Source of the DNA: Rhodococcus rhodnii
GTDB lineage: Bacteria; Actinomycetota; Actinomycetes; Mycobacteriales; Pseudonocardiaceae
Assembly (NCBI GenBank): GCA_000720375.1
Contig: JOAA01000009.1
Location: 310,001 to 374,000, forward strand
Direction of reading: 5' to 3'
DNA: 64,000 bases
Positions within the stretch are counted from its first letter, which is position 1. Each line of letters begins with the position of its first letter. Positions 40,308-49,322 of the stretch are shown in pieces. The notes beneath the pieces were generated by a model, which saw nothing but the letters and a program-made list of their open reading frames with translations, searched no databases and was not told where the DNA came from. The position numbers and the translations under genes were made by a program.

Positions 40308-41168
40308 CTACTGTTTGCCGAAGCGGCCTTCCAGCGTGGCGTGCAGACGCCGGGCGGTGTCCTCGGAAAGCCCGTTGAGCAACATCTTCGTCTGGTCTTC
40401 GGTGAGGTCGACCTGGGTCGGGTTATCGCCGATCGCGGCGAGCAACGTGGCCTGGTCGGTGCTCAGGCTGCCCGCGATCGAATCCAGCTTGGCGTTGGCC
40501 ACGGCCGTGTTGTTGGCCGCCTGCCATGCCGCGTGGTTCGTCCACATCAGCCAGTCGCGCGCCTGGACCGTCGTGACTGTGCCGTCTGGGGCGGTGAACG
40601 TGAGGTTCTCAGTCCAGGACAAGTCGTCCTCCTCGCTAATCTCGGTGATCGGTGGCCCAGCCGCAAGTGAGTTGATCAACCCGATGGCCGCGTACGCGTG
40701 ATTGCCCGGGCAGCCGGTTGCCTTCACGTCGCGGTGTCCGCCGTTGAGCCTGGCCTGCCGGATCCAGCCCCGGCGCTGGCCTTCTTGCAGCAGCCACGCG
40801 GCCGCTTGGATCTGTGCGTTGGTAGGGCGCTGGACGTCGTAGTTGCCGACGAAGCAGATTGCCCGTGCTTTCGAGTTGCGGCCGCCGGTGTGCGAGCCGA
40901 GCCGGTTGGCCGAGTGGCCCTCGAAGATCAGGCCTGCCGGTGTGATCGGCCAGGTATAGGAAATGCCACGGCCGAACCGCTGTTCACCGATGGCTTCCAG
41001 CGTTCGGATCGCCGCGTAGTCGTCATCGAACGGCGGCAGCACATCGGGCGCGATCGTGACCGAATGGTGTAACCACATCTCGGATGCGGGCAGCGGAGCA
41101 GACCCGCCACCGTTGTCGTGTCTTGCTCCCCATTCACCGCGGAGAATGACGCGCGGTGCCATCCCCAT
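40308..41168 (-). CDS. N-acetylmuramoyl-L-alanine amidase (endolysin-like)
   Basis: Peptidoglycan amidase of 286 residues without a signal peptide. The N-terminal two thirds are an amidase_2/PGRP domain: VILRGEWGARHDN, MWLHHSVTIAPD (zinc His), ISYTWPITPAGLIFEGHS, NSKARAICFVGNYDV and NGGHRDVKATGCPGNHAYA (second His and Cys). The last 90 residues (from LSWTENLTFTAPDGTVTTVQARDWLMWTNHAAWQAANN) resemble tails of actinophage endolysins. Lack of a leader and this tail suggest a phage origin, but no other phage gene is near. ATG at 41168 has GAGGTGAG upstream. Confidence 0.86.
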   Translation of the reverse strand: MGMAPRVILRGEWGARHDNGGGSAPLPASEMWLHHSVTIAPDVLPPFDDDYAAIRTLEAIGEQRFGRGISYTWPITPAGLIFEGHSANRLGSHTGGRNSKARAICFVGNYDVQRPTNAQIQAAAWLLQEGQRRGWIRQARLNGGHRDVKATGCPGNHAYAAIGLINSLAAGPPITEISEEDDLSWTENLTFTAPDGTVTTVQARDWLMWTNHAAWQAANNTAVANAKLDSIAGSLSTDQATLLAAIGDNPTQVDLTEDQTKMLLNGLSEDTARRLHATLEGRFGKQ

Positions 41169-41299
41169 AAACTCACCTCGACCTGTTGGTTCCCCACCTA
41201 GGGCGGCTTGAGAGCGCCGATTATGGAACAAGTATCCGACGGATACCCAGTTCACTTCATCAGAAGTACCCCATTCGGCCCAACCTGTCGAGGGTGGGA

Positions 41300-42283
41300 T
41301 CAGGCCAATTGGCCGAGCCGTTCGCGCAACACCGAATAACCGAAAGGCTGCCCGTTGGCATATCGACGTACTTCGTCAATGGCCAGCGCGGCGAGGCGCT
41401 GCCATTCGTTTCCTTGCGAACCAGCGAGATGCGGCGTGATGAGGATGTTGTCCCGCTGCCACAACGGGTGGTCCGGCGGCAGGACATCCGGATCGGTGAC
41501 GTCCAGGATCGCGCGGATGTGACCGGCGTCCAGCAACGCTTCCTGGTCGACCACGGCGCCGCGGGCCGTGTTGATCAGCACGGCGTCCTTGCGCATCGAG
41601 AAGATCAGCGAACGGCTCACCAGACCACGGGTTTCGGGCAGCAGGGGAGTGTGGATGCTGACGACGTCGCTGCTGCCGAACAACTCCTCGATGCTGACAC
41701 CGGTCACGCCGAGCTCGGCGGCGTCGGTGACGTAAGGATCATGCAGAAGGACCTTGAAATCGAAGGGGCGCAACAGGTCGATCACTCGACGGCCGATCAA
41801 CGACGCCGACAGGATGCCGACAGTGCGCCGATAGTTTCCAATGGACTGCGGCGTGGCCAGCCAGTCGTCACGCACGCGGGTGGTGCGCAGGTCATGGGCA
41901 CGCTCCAGGACCCGTTTGCCGGACAACAGGATCATCGCGAGGGTGTACTCCGCGACCGGCAACGCGTTGGCCGAAGCCGCCGAGGACACAACGATTCCAC
42001 GGTCCCAGCACGCCTCGGTCACGTGCCCGCGAATCGACCCGGCGGTGTGCACGATCGCGCGCAGCAGCGGTGCGCCGGCCAGCACGGCCTCGTCGATCGG
42101 CGGACATCCCCACCCGGTGACCAGGACCTCCACGTCCCGCAGGACGTCGTGAGCGTCGGCGAAATCCGTGATCAGGCCAGGTGCGAGATCACAGACCTCG
42201 CCCAGCGCGGCAAGAGCGGTGGGGGTGAGCACCGCGTCGGCCGCGTCGGGTTCCATCGCCAACGCCGTACGAGGAAGTCTCAC
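41300..42283 (-). CDS. D-2-hydroxyacid dehydrogenase, NAD-binding
   Basis: Dehydrogenase of about 327 residues of the D-isomer 2-hydroxyacid family. VAEYTLAMILLSGKRV, the NAD region TVGILSASLIGRRVIDLLRPFDFKVLLHDP (with GxSxxG in place of the usual GxGxxG), the arginine block INTARGAVVDQEALLDA, and the terminal histidine in NILITPHLAGSQGNE are seen. It overlaps the permease stop by 4 bp (GTGA), so it belongs to the sugar-uptake operon and probably oxidises or reduces a derivative of the imported compound. Coupled GTG at 42283 decides the start. Confidence 0.85.
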   Translation of the reverse strand: MRLPRTALAMEPDAADAVLTPTALAALGEVCDLAPGLITDFADAHDVLRDVEVLVTGWGCPPIDEAVLAGAPLLRAIVHTAGSIRGHVTEACWDRGIVVSSAASANALPVAEYTLAMILLSGKRVLERAHDLRTTRVRDDWLATPQSIGNYRRTVGILSASLIGRRVIDLLRPFDFKVLLHDPYVTDAAELGVTGVSIEELFGSSDVVSIHTPLLPETRGLVSRSLIFSMRKDAVLINTARGAVVDQEALLDAGHIRAILDVTDPDVLPPDHPLWQRDNILITPHLAGSQGNEWQRLAALAIDEVRRYANGQPFGYSVLRERLGQLA

Positions 42284-43116
42284 TTGACGGCTCCCGCGGT
42301 CAGACCGGATTTCCAGAACCTTTGCAGCAGGGCGAAAGCGATGATCAACGGGATGATCGCCAGCAAGGACCCGGTGATCACCACCGGGTAGTACTCCGGT
42401 GACACGGTCGCCTGGCTGTTCCACTGGAACAGGCCGAGGCTGACCGGGTAGAGCTTCTGGTCCGACAGCATCACCATCGGCAGGAAGAAGTTGTTCCAGA
42501 TGGCGGTGAGCTGGAAGAGGAAGATCGTGATGAGCCCAGGGGCGAGCATCCGCAACGAGACCGTGGCGTACATCTTCAGCTCACCCGCGCCGTCCATCCT
42601 GGCCGCCTCAAGCACTTCATTGGGCACGTAGCCCTGGCTGAACACCCGTCCCAAGTAGACGCCGAACGGGTTGAACAACACCGGGACGAACACTGCCCAG
42701 AAGGTGTTGACCAGCCCGGTTTCCGATGCCATCAGATACAGCGGCAGCGCGAGCACGGTCTGCGGCACCATCACGGCGGCGAGCACCAGGCCGAAGAGCT
42801 TTTCCTTGTGCCGGAACTGGTATTTGTCGAACGCATATCCGCAGGCGACGCTGATCATGGCGGCGACCGCGGCACCGAGCACGGCGTACATGAGGCTGTT
42901 GACGTACCATCGGCCGTAGAGCCCGCCGTCGATCGTGAACACGTTGCCCAGATTGTCGATCAGGGAGAAGTCCTTGAGCGAGAACACATCGCTGTTGAAC
43001 AGCGCGTCGGTGTTCTTCGTCGCGGCGAGCACGAGCCAGAGCACCGGCAGCAAGGTGTAGAGCACCGCGACGCCGACGACGGCGTTGGCAGTCGTTCGGC
43101 CGAGCAGGCGGTTCAT
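42280..43116 (-). CDS. Carbohydrate ABC transporter permease (MalG type)
   Basis: Inner-membrane permease of 278 residues with six hydrophobic segments. The cytoplasmic EAA loop is visible as VPNEVLEAARMDGAGELKMYATVSLRMLAPGLI. FKY-type N-terminal helix and the NSQATVSPEYYPVV stretch fit the CUT1 sugar-permease family. ATG at 43116 overlaps the first permease stop by 4 bp. No ATPase gene is in the operon, so it likely shares a common MsiK-like ATPase encoded elsewhere, as is usual in actinomycetes. Confidence 0.92.
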   Translation of the reverse strand: MNRLLGRTTANAVVGVAVLYTLLPVLWLVLAATKNTDALFNSDVFSLKDFSLIDNLGNVFTIDGGLYGRWYVNSLMYAVLGAAVAAMISVACGYAFDKYQFRHKEKLFGLVLAAVMVPQTVLALPLYLMASETGLVNTFWAVFVPVLFNPFGVYLGRVFSQGYVPNEVLEAARMDGAGELKMYATVSLRMLAPGLITIFLFQLTAIWNNFFLPMVMLSDQKLYPVSLGLFQWNSQATVSPEYYPVVITGSLLAIIPLIIAFALLQRFWKSGLTAGAVK

Positions 43117-44063
43117 GTGGCCTCCTGCCGGTTGGTCCAGCGAGTGACGAAGTACGACAGGGCGATCGTGAAGACAAGCAGTACCACCGCGGCCGCGGCG
43201 GACATGCTGTAGTTGTTGCGGGTGAACGCGGCGTCGAAGATGTACATGTTCGGCGTGTACCGGGAGTTGATCGCCGGCGTGGCCTGGTTGAGCAGGACAG
43301 GTTCGGTGAACAACTGCAACGACCAGACCAACGTGAACATCACGACCGTGACGATCGACGCCCGGATCATCGGCGTCTTCACCCACACCGCTGTGCGGAC
43401 CGGTCCTGCGCCGTCCACCACGGACGCCTCGACCACCTCGTCCGGGATGGCCTTGAGGGCGGCGTAGAAGATCACCATGTTGTAGCCGAGGTTGCTCCAC
43501 AACGCGATGTTCACAATGGACGGCAGGACCGCGTTCAGCCCAAGGAAGTTGATGGTGATGTCGGCCTTGGCGAACACGTCGACGATCGGGCTCAAGCCCG
43601 GGGTGTACAGATACAGCCAGATGATGGCCGCGATGATGCCGGGAACCGCGTGCGGCAGGAACAACGACAACTGCGCCCAGCGGGTCAGCTTGGCCATCCC
43701 AGAGTCGAGCAACAGCGACAGCGCGAGCGCTGCGACCACCATCAGCGGGATGTAGACGGCGCAGTACAACACCACAACCAACAGTCCATTGAGGAACGTT
43801 GGATCCGAGAGCACGGCCGCGTAACTACGCAGTCCGATGAAGACGGTCCGCTCGGGCCCGAAACCCAGACCGGGCTCGTCCTGACTGAACAGGCTCAGCC
43901 AGAGTGCGGTGCCCAGCGGGATCAGGAACACGAGGGTGAACAGCGCGAAGAACGGCCCCATCAGCACGGCGCAGGCGATCTTCTCGCGCCGCCGGGTCTT
44001 GGCCTTGGTCTCACTTGTCAGCACCGGTTCGGCCGCCCGAGGCGGGGATGCTGTCAACGTCAT
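43113..44063 (-). CDS. Carbohydrate ABC transporter permease (MalF type)
   Basis: First permease of the importer, 316 residues, six transmembrane helices after a cytoplasmic basic leader (KAKTRRREKIACAVLMGPFFALFTLVFLIPLG). The EAA loop is IPDEVVEASVVDGAGPVRTAVWVKTPMIRAS. It follows the binding-protein gene by 11 bp and is coupled to the second permease. CUT1 family; likely substrate an oligosaccharide or glycoside (inference). Confidence 0.92.
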   Translation of the reverse strand: MTLTASPPRAAEPVLTSETKAKTRRREKIACAVLMGPFFALFTLVFLIPLGTALWLSLFSQDEPGLGFGPERTVFIGLRSYAAVLSDPTFLNGLLVVVLYCAVYIPLMVVAALALSLLLDSGMAKLTRWAQLSLFLPHAVPGIIAAIIWLYLYTPGLSPIVDVFAKADITINFLGLNAVLPSIVNIALWSNLGYNMVIFYAALKAIPDEVVEASVVDGAGPVRTAVWVKTPMIRASIVTVVMFTLVWSLQLFTEPVLLNQATPAINSRYTPNMYIFDAAFTRNNYSMSAAAAVVLLVFTIALSYFVTRWTNRQEAT

Positions 44064-44074
44064 GGCGCCGCCTC

Positions 44075-45466
44075 TCAGCTACTGTGTTCCGATGTGGACA
44101 GACCGAGGGCCTTCAGGTCGGGCATCGTTCCGCTTTGCGCGTGACGCAAGGCTTCGAGAATGGTGCCGCCCGCGCTCATCCGCGCGAAGCCGTCGTTCAA
44201 CACCCGCTGGGTCGCGGACATCCGCGGGCCCCAGATCCAGCCGTCCCTGATCTTCTTGGCCTCCTCGTCGAACAGCCGGTAGATGTCCTGCCCGCCGTAG
44301 TAGGCACGGTCGAACGACTCGCTGCCGACCGGGATCAACGCGGGCGACGAGGGAAACGCGCTGCTGGTGCCGCTGGTGAGCCGAGCCCGCAACGATTCCG
44401 GTTGCGTGACTTGCCACTCGATGAACTCCATCGCGGCTTCCGCGTGCCGGCTGTCCTTGCTGATCGCGAACGTGGAACCGCCTTGCGTACCGACGACCGC
44501 GTCAGCCGGGTCCCACTGCGGCAGGGGAGCGATGGCCCATTGGCCCTTCTGCTTCGGCCGGGCTCTCATCTGCGCGCCGGCCTCCCACGCGCCCGAGAAT
44601 CGCACCAGGAGAAGGCTGTTGCCGATCTGCGCGTCGTATTGCTTGCCCGCACTGGGATTCAGCCACACCAGGTCGTCGTCGACCAGTTGCTGCCAGTACT
44701 CGGCGATCCGCCGGGACGGAGCGTCCGCCATGGACACGTTCCAGACACCTTTGGAGATGTCGAACCATTGGCCACCTGCCTGCCAGGCGAAGGCGGCAAC
44801 GTTGTATGCCCCGTCTGTCGCGAAAACCGCGGCCCGCTTGTCCGGGGCCTTGTCACGCACCTTGCGGGCGACGTCGGCGAACTCGTCCCACGTGCGGGGC
44901 ACGGTCAGTCCATAGTGGTCGAACAGGTCCTTGCGGTAGTGCATGACCATCGGTTCGATGTCGAACGGCACCGAGAAGGTCTTGTTGTCGAACGTGCTGA
45001 GCCGCCACGCCTGCGGCACGATCTGGCCGCGCAGCCGGTCGCTTATCAGCCCGGTGATGTCGGTCGCGACGCCGTCGATCGCGAATCCCGGCAGCTGCAT
45101 GTATTCGATCGTGCACACGTCCGGTGCGTTGCCCGCGCGAGCGGCGTTGCTGAGCTTGGCGTATCCGCCTTGGTCGCCGCCAGGGATCTGCTGGAAGATC
45201 ACTTTGATCTTGTTCTGGCTGCGGTTGAACGCGTCGACGACGGGCTGACTGCCGCGCAATGCCGACCAGAACGTGATCTGAACAGGCCCGCCCGAGGACT
45301 GTGTCGCGGCGGGCGCACAGGCACTGGCGAACGGTGCGGCCCCGGCAAGCACGGCCCTGGCAAGCAGGGAACGGCGACTCAATAAAGGCTGACCCAATAA
45401 AGGCTGACCCAGCAAAGGCTGACCCAGCAAAGGCTGACCCAGCAAAGGCTGACCCAACAAAGGCAC
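44075..45466 (-). CDS. ABC transporter sugar-binding lipoprotein with LLGQP-repeat N terminus
   Basis: Extracellular solute-binding protein (family 1) of 463 residues. The mature part starts VQITFWSALRGSQPVVDAFNRSQNKI and keeps the ligand-fold blocks YGLTVPRTWDEFADVA and GTQGGSTFAISKDSRHAEAAMEFIEW. The leader is odd: five LLGQP repeats precede SRRSLLARAVLAGAAPFASACAP, a twin-arginine, lipobox-like signal (Cys after ASA). GTG at 45466, with GAGGAGG 4 nt upstream, places the repeats inside the protein. If translation began after them, a normal leader would result. The gene heads the importer operon, 67 bp from the regulator gene. Confidence 0.88.
   Translation of the reverse strand: MPLLGQPLLGQPLLGQPLLGQPLLGQPLLSRRSLLARAVLAGAAPFASACAPAATQSSGGPVQITFWSALRGSQPVVDAFNRSQNKIKVIFQQIPGGDQGGYAKLSNAARAGNAPDVCTIEYMQLPGFAIDGVATDITGLISDRLRGQIVPQAWRLSTFDNKTFSVPFDIEPMVMHYRKDLFDHYGLTVPRTWDEFADVARKVRDKAPDKRAAVFATDGAYNVAAFAWQAGGQWFDISKGVWNVSMADAPSRRIAEYWQQLVDDDLVWLNPSAGKQYDAQIGNSLLLVRFSGAWEAGAQMRARPKQKGQWAIAPLPQWDPADAVVGTQGGSTFAISKDSRHAEAAMEFIEWQVTQPESLRARLTSGTSSAFPSSPALIPVGSESFDRAYYGGQDIYRLFDEEAKKIRDGWIWGPRMSATQRVLNDGFARMSAGGTILEALRHAQSGTMPDLKALGLSTSEHSS
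45381..45464 (-). repeat. 15-bp tandem repeat, five full units plus part
   Basis: Units of AGCAAAGGCTGACCC (two of them AATAAAGGCTGACCC) run head to tail through the first codons of the binding protein. Fifteen bases keep the frame, so copy-number change would alter leader length without frameshift. Confidence 0.85.
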
Positions 45467-45499
45467 GGTGCCTCCTCGTGTCGAGACCCCGCCATCCTG

Positions 45500-45513
45500 A
45501 TCGCCTGAGCGAT
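45500..45513. promoter_or_regulatory. Putative operator upstream of the binding-protein gene
   Basis: ATCGCCTGAGCGAT, a perfect 5-bp dyad around CTGA, 34 bp upstream of the binding-protein start and 20 bp from the regulator stop. A related dyad (TGATC..GATCA, 46628-46646) lies just upstream of the regulator gene, so the adjacent DeoR/LacI hybrid may bind both (inference). Confidence 0.45.
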
Positions 45514-45533
45514 AAACGGTCAATAGTGTCGAG

Positions 45534-46610
45534 CTAATCGGTCAAACGATCAGTCGAGCCGCGGACCTTCAGTTCGGGCATCAACTCGACGCGCCTCGGT
45601 CGCCCCCAGCCTGGCCTGCTCAGCCGCTCAAGCAGCAGCTCAGCGGCCACGCGGCCGACCTCGGCCTTCGGTGGGGCCACCGCGGTCAGCGGCGTGCTGC
45701 CCAGCGCGGCGACGACATCGTCGTACGCCACGACCGAGCAGTCCTGCGGCACGCGGATACCGGCGTCGGCCAGCTGCTGAACCAGCATCAACGCGTCTTC
45801 GTCACCGTGCATGATCGCCGCGGTCGCCTCGTGTTCACGCAGGACCGTGGCGAAATCCGGCGGCTCCTCGGTCGGGTCGATGCCGGCGCCGCGACCGCTG
45901 AGCACCACGACCGCGTCCTCGATCTCCGGGTGCTCCGCCACGATCTGAGCGAAAGCGGCACGCACGGTCCGCGCGGTCGGGCTGTCGTAGCGCGCGGCCA
46001 GCACGATCCGTCGATGGCCGAGCCCGACCAGGTGTTCAACCGCGAGGTAGACGCCGTACCAGTGGTCCGAACACACCGAGTCGACCGCGTGCAGCAGGCT
46101 TCCGGTCGGCGGCCGGCGTTCCATGATCACCATCGGCACATCGACGTTCGCCAGCCAGGCTCCGGCCGCCTCCTGCTCCTCGGCGGTCCGCCAACGCGGC
46201 GCGATCAGCAGGCCTTGCGGGTCGTCCGCGAGTGCGCGTTCGATCAGCGACTGCTCGACTCCGGCGATTTTCGGTGCGATGTGCAGTACCACCCGTATCC
46301 CTGCTTCCTCGAGCGTGGACCGGGCGCCGTGCAGGGTCTCGTAGAGGTACGTATGCCGCTCGGGAACCATGAGCGCGATCGCTCGGTTGTCGGCGGGCAT
46401 GGGGTCGGCCGGTGCGTCGATGGGCACGATCGAGCGGGCGACACCGTGGCCACGGCGCAACTTGCCCTCCCGGGCGAGTTCCTCGACGTCGCGGCGAGCC
46501 GTGACGATCGAGACTTCCAGCTCCTCGGCCAGATCGCTTACCCGGGCGGCGCCGCGGGAGCTGACCATCGCGAGGATGCGCTGCCGTCGGACGTCGCCAG
46601 GTTGCCGCAT
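45534..46610 (-). CDS. DeoR-HTH / LacI-sensor hybrid transcriptional regulator
   Basis: Regulator of 358 residues. Residues 5-60 form a DeoR-type helix-turn-helix (RRQRILAMVSSRGAARVSDLAEELEVSIVTARRDVEELAREGKLRRGHG). The rest is a LacI/periplasmic-binding-type sugar sensor: RAIALMVPERHTYLYETLHGARSTLEEAG, GLGHRRIVLAARYDSPTARTV, VPQDCSVVAYDDVVAALGSTPLTAV and LKVRGST at the end. Such hybrids control sugar operons. It lies directly upstream of, and in line with, the importer genes, which it likely represses until the sugar or its phosphate is present. Confidence 0.9.
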   Translation of the reverse strand: MRQPGDVRRQRILAMVSSRGAARVSDLAEELEVSIVTARRDVEELAREGKLRRGHGVARSIVPIDAPADPMPADNRAIALMVPERHTYLYETLHGARSTLEEAGIRVVLHIAPKIAGVEQSLIERALADDPQGLLIAPRWRTAEEQEAAGAWLANVDVPMVIMERRPPTGSLLHAVDSVCSDHWYGVYLAVEHLVGLGHRRIVLAARYDSPTARTVRAAFAQIVAEHPEIEDAVVVLSGRGAGIDPTEEPPDFATVLREHEATAAIMHGDEDALMLVQQLADAGIRVPQDCSVVAYDDVVAALGSTPLTAVAPPKAEVGRVAAELLLERLSRPGWGRPRRVELMPELKVRGSTDRLTD

Positions 46611-46667
46611 GACCCACCCTGTTCGTTTGATCGCTTGACCGGATCATATCGATCGCTCCGTCGCGAA

Positions 46668-46720
46668 GCGAGCTTGAGTTAAGCTCGCCTTCAGTTAAGC
46701 TCGCCTTCAGTTAAGCTCGC
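46668..46720. repeat. Inverted repeat and 16-bp tandem repeats before the riboswitch
   Basis: GCGAGCTT and AAGCTCGC form a perfect 8-bp inverted repeat (46668-46688, centre GAGTT). It runs into head-to-tail copies of TTAAGCTCGCCTTCAG (two full, one partial, 46679-46720). TAAGCT in each unit fits a -10 hexamer, so the array may hold the metE promoter. It stops 4 bp before the riboswitch. Confidence 0.6.
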
Positions 46721-46724
46721 ACTG

Positions 46725-46914
46725 CTGATGGTTCGCCGTGCCCTTCTGGGTGTGGCGAGGCAAGAGGGAACCCGGTGCGAATCCGGGACTGCCCCGCAGC
46801 GGTGAGCGGGAACGACCGCCGTCATCAAGCACTGGGCGCGAGCCTGGGAAGCGACGGCCAGTAGGACCAGGGCCACGGCCCTGGACGCCCGCGAGTCCGA
46901 AGACCTGCCATCGG
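46725..46914 (+). ncRNA. Cobalamin (B12) riboswitch upstream of metE
   Basis: The aptamer is recognised by GGTGCGAATCCGGGACTGCC, CCCGCAGCGGTGAG and the closing GTCCGAAGACCTGCC, which are the B12-box elements in the right order and spacing. CTGATGG (46725-46731) pairs with CCATCGG (46908-46914) as P1. Bound adenosylcobalamin should switch off the downstream B12-independent methionine synthase. Confidence 0.94.
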
Positions 46915-47022
46915 TACACGCACCGCCGGTGCGTGTGGTCCGGAGCCTCTCGGGCGGGCTCACGCGACGCTTCTTTTCGCGTGCGCTGCTCCTAGGGCTC
47001 CCGAGCTCGCGAGGAGAGAGCT
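46915..47022 (+). promoter_or_regulatory. Riboswitch expression platform
   Basis: Contains a 10-bp-arm hairpin (46916-46936, ACACGCACCG), a 7-bp-arm hairpin with a T-rich loop (46961-46983), and AGCTC/GAGCT (47004-47008 with 47018-47022) that traps the ribosome-binding site GAGGAG just before the GTG. The last suggests control of translation initiation, perhaps with transcription control too. Confidence 0.6.
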
Positions 47023-49281
47023 GTGTCCCCGATTGGGTCGACGGTGCTGGGGTATCCGCGGATTGGTCCGCGGCGGGAACTCAAGCGCGCGTTGGAGAAA
47101 TACTGGGCCGGTGACCTGGAGGCGTCCGGGCTGCGCGGTGCCGCACGAGATCTGCGCGTGTCGGCGTGGGCCGAACTGGCCGCCAGCGGCCTGGATTCGG
47201 TTCCGTCCAACACCTTTTCGTACTACGACCAGGTGCTGGACACCGCGATGCTGGTCGACGCGATCCCGCAGCGGTATCGCGATCTGGGGCTGACCGGGCT
47301 GGATACGTACTTCGCGATGGCCCGCGGCCGCGACAGCGTCGGCGCGCTGGAGCTGACGAAGTGGTTCGACACCAACTACCACTACCTGGTGCCGGAACTC
47401 GGCCCGGACACCAAGTTCGCGCTGACCGGGGACAAGCCCGTCGCCGAGTACCTCGAGGCGAAGTCGCTGGGCGTGGACACCCGTCCCGTGCTGCTCGGCC
47501 CGGTCACGTTCCTGCTGCTGTCCAAAGGAGAGGGACGGCTGGCCCGGCTGGACGAGTTGCTGGAGTGCTACGCCGAACTGCTCGGCCTGCTGGCCGGAGC
47601 GGGCGCGGCGTGGGTGCAGCTGGACGAACCCGCGTTCGTCGCAGACCGTGCGGACGAGGAACTGGAGGCGCTGCGCCGGGCGTACGACAAGCTGTCCAGC
47701 CTGCCGCAGCGGCCGAAACTGTTGGTGGCCGGCTATTTCGGTGATTTCGGCCCGGCGTTGCCCGTCCTCGCGGACACCGCGGTGGACGGCGTCGCCGTCG
47801 ACCTGGTGGCCGGACCCGAGGCCGCGGACCGGATTCCCGCCATCCTCGGGCTGCGGACGAAAACGGTGGTCGCCGGGGTGGTGGATGGCCGCAACATCTG
47901 GCGCACGGACCTCAGCGCGGCGGCATCGATCTGCGCCCAGTTGCTGGGATCCGTGGGCGAGCTCGCGGTCTCGACATCATGCTCGCTGCTGCACGTGCCC
48001 TACGACCTGACCGCGGAGAAGTCACTCGACCCGGAACTGGCCGCACGGCTGGCTTTCGCCCGCCAGAAGGTCGACGAAGTCGTAGTGCTGGGCAAGGCGT
48101 TGAAACGCAACGACCCCGCGTTGGTGAAGGAACTCGTCGCCGCGGGCGAAACCGTGCGCAAGGGCGTCGAACAGGCCCGGCAGGACGAACGAGTCCGCGC
48201 CGAGATCGCGGCCCTGCGCCCAGAACACCGGCGACGCGCGCCGTACGCCGAACGCGCCGAGATCCAGAACGAACGCTTGAGCCTGCCGCCGCTGGCGACC
48301 ACCACGATCGGGTCGTTCCCGCAGACCGCGGACGTCCGCAAAGCCCGAGCGGATCTGCGCGCCGGACGGCTGGACGAAGCCGGGTACGCCGAGCGAATGC
48401 GGTCCGAGATCTCGCGCGTGATCCGGATCCAGGGGGACATCGGCCTGGACGTCCTGGTGCACGGCGAACCCGAACGCAACGACATGGTCCAGTACTTCGG
48501 CGAACTGCTGGACGGCTTCGCGTTCACCGACAACGGCTGGGTGCAGTCGTACGGATCGCGATGCGTGCGGCCACCGATCCTGCACGGCGACGTGTCGCGG
48601 CCCGCACCCATGACAGTCGCGTGGAGCACGTACGCGCAATCACTGACAACCAAGCCAGTCAAGGGAATGCTGACCGGCCCGGTGACGATCCTGGCGTGGT
48701 CGTTCGTGCGTGACGACCAACCCCTTGGTGTGACAGCGGATCAGGTCGCGCTGGCGTTGCGCGACGAGATCAGGGATCTCCAGGCGGCCGGGATCGGCAT
48801 CATCCAGGTGGACGAGCCCGCACTGCGGGAACTGTTGCCGTTGCGCGCCGAAGACCGCAAGGAATACCTGGATTGGGCGATTGGGGCGTTCCGGCTGGCC
48901 ACATCCGGTGCGGCCGCGGAAACCCAGATCCACACACACCTGTGCTATTCGGAATTCGGTGACGTGATCGAAGCGATCGACGGCCTCGACGCCGACGTCA
49001 CCACCATCGAGGCGGCGCGGTCCAAGATGGAGGTCCTCCAAGACCTCGCCGCCATCGGATACAGCCGGGGCGTCGGCCCGGGTGTGTATGACATCCATTC
49101 GCCCCGCGTGCCGAGTGCGGGGGAGATGACTGAACTCTTGCACGCCGCCGTGCGTGCGGTGCCCGCGAAACGCGTATGGGCGAATCCGGACTGCGGCTTG
49201 AAGACGCGCGGCTACCGGGAAGTCGAACCCGCGTTGCGCAATTTGGTCGCCGCTGCGATTCAAGTCCGCGCGCAAATGTGA
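47023..49281 (+). CDS. metE: Cobalamin-independent methionine synthase
   Basis: Transfers a methyl group from 5-methyltetrahydropteroyltriglutamate to homocysteine in the last step of methionine synthesis. Length 752 residues, as expected. The N-terminal half starts [23 protein letters not shown]. The C-terminal half holds the zinc ligands and substrate sites: [72 protein letters not shown] and [11 protein letters not shown] (zinc Cys). The GTG at 47023 follows the riboswitch platform directly. A hairpin terminator follows. The host presumably also has MetH, used when B12 is present (inference). Confidence 0.97.
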   Translation: MSPIGSTVLGYPRIGPRRELKRALEKYWAGDLEASGLRGAARDLRVSAWAELAASGLDSVPSNTFSYYDQVLDTAMLVDAIPQRYRDLGLTGLDTYFAMARGRDSVGALELTKWFDTNYHYLVPELGPDTKFALTGDKPVAEYLEAKSLGVDTRPVLLGPVTFLLLSKGEGRLARLDELLECYAELLGLLAGAGAAWVQLDEPAFVADRADEELEALRRAYDKLSSLPQRPKLLVAGYFGDFGPALPVLADTAVDGVAVDLVAGPEAADRIPAILGLRTKTVVAGVVDGRNIWRTDLSAAASICAQLLGSVGELAVSTSCSLLHVPYDLTAEKSLDPELAARLAFARQKVDEVVVLGKALKRNDPALVKELVAAGETVRKGVEQARQDERVRAEIAALRPEHRRRAPYAERAEIQNERLSLPPLATTTIGSFPQTADVRKARADLRAGRLDEAGYAERMRSEISRVIRIQGDIGLDVLVHGEPERNDMVQYFGELLDGFAFTDNGWVQSYGSRCVRPPILHGDVSRPAPMTVAWSTYAQSLTTKPVKGMLTGPVTILAWSFVRDDQPLGVTADQVALALRDEIRDLQAAGIGIIQVDEPALRELLPLRAEDRKEYLDWAIGAFRLATSGAAAETQIHTHLCYSEFGDVIEAIDGLDADVTTIEAARSKMEVLQDLAAIGYSRGVGPGVYDIHSPRVPSAGEMTELLHAAVRAVPAKRVWANPDCGLKTRGYREVEPALRNLVAAAIQVRAQM

Positions 49282-49288
49282 TGAACGC

Positions 49289-49322
49289 GTGGTGGGGTGG
49301 TTCATTCGGTCCACCCCGCCAC
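49289..49322 (+). terminator. Terminator of metE
   Basis: Twelve-bp stem GTGGTGGGGTGG / CCACCCCGCCAC (one G-T pair) with a 10-nt loop, 8 bp after the metE stop. Confidence 0.7.

Noticed and set aside
40308..41168. Prophage
   Set aside because: One amidase gene only; no integrase, capsid, portal or tail genes and no attachment-site repeats were seen.
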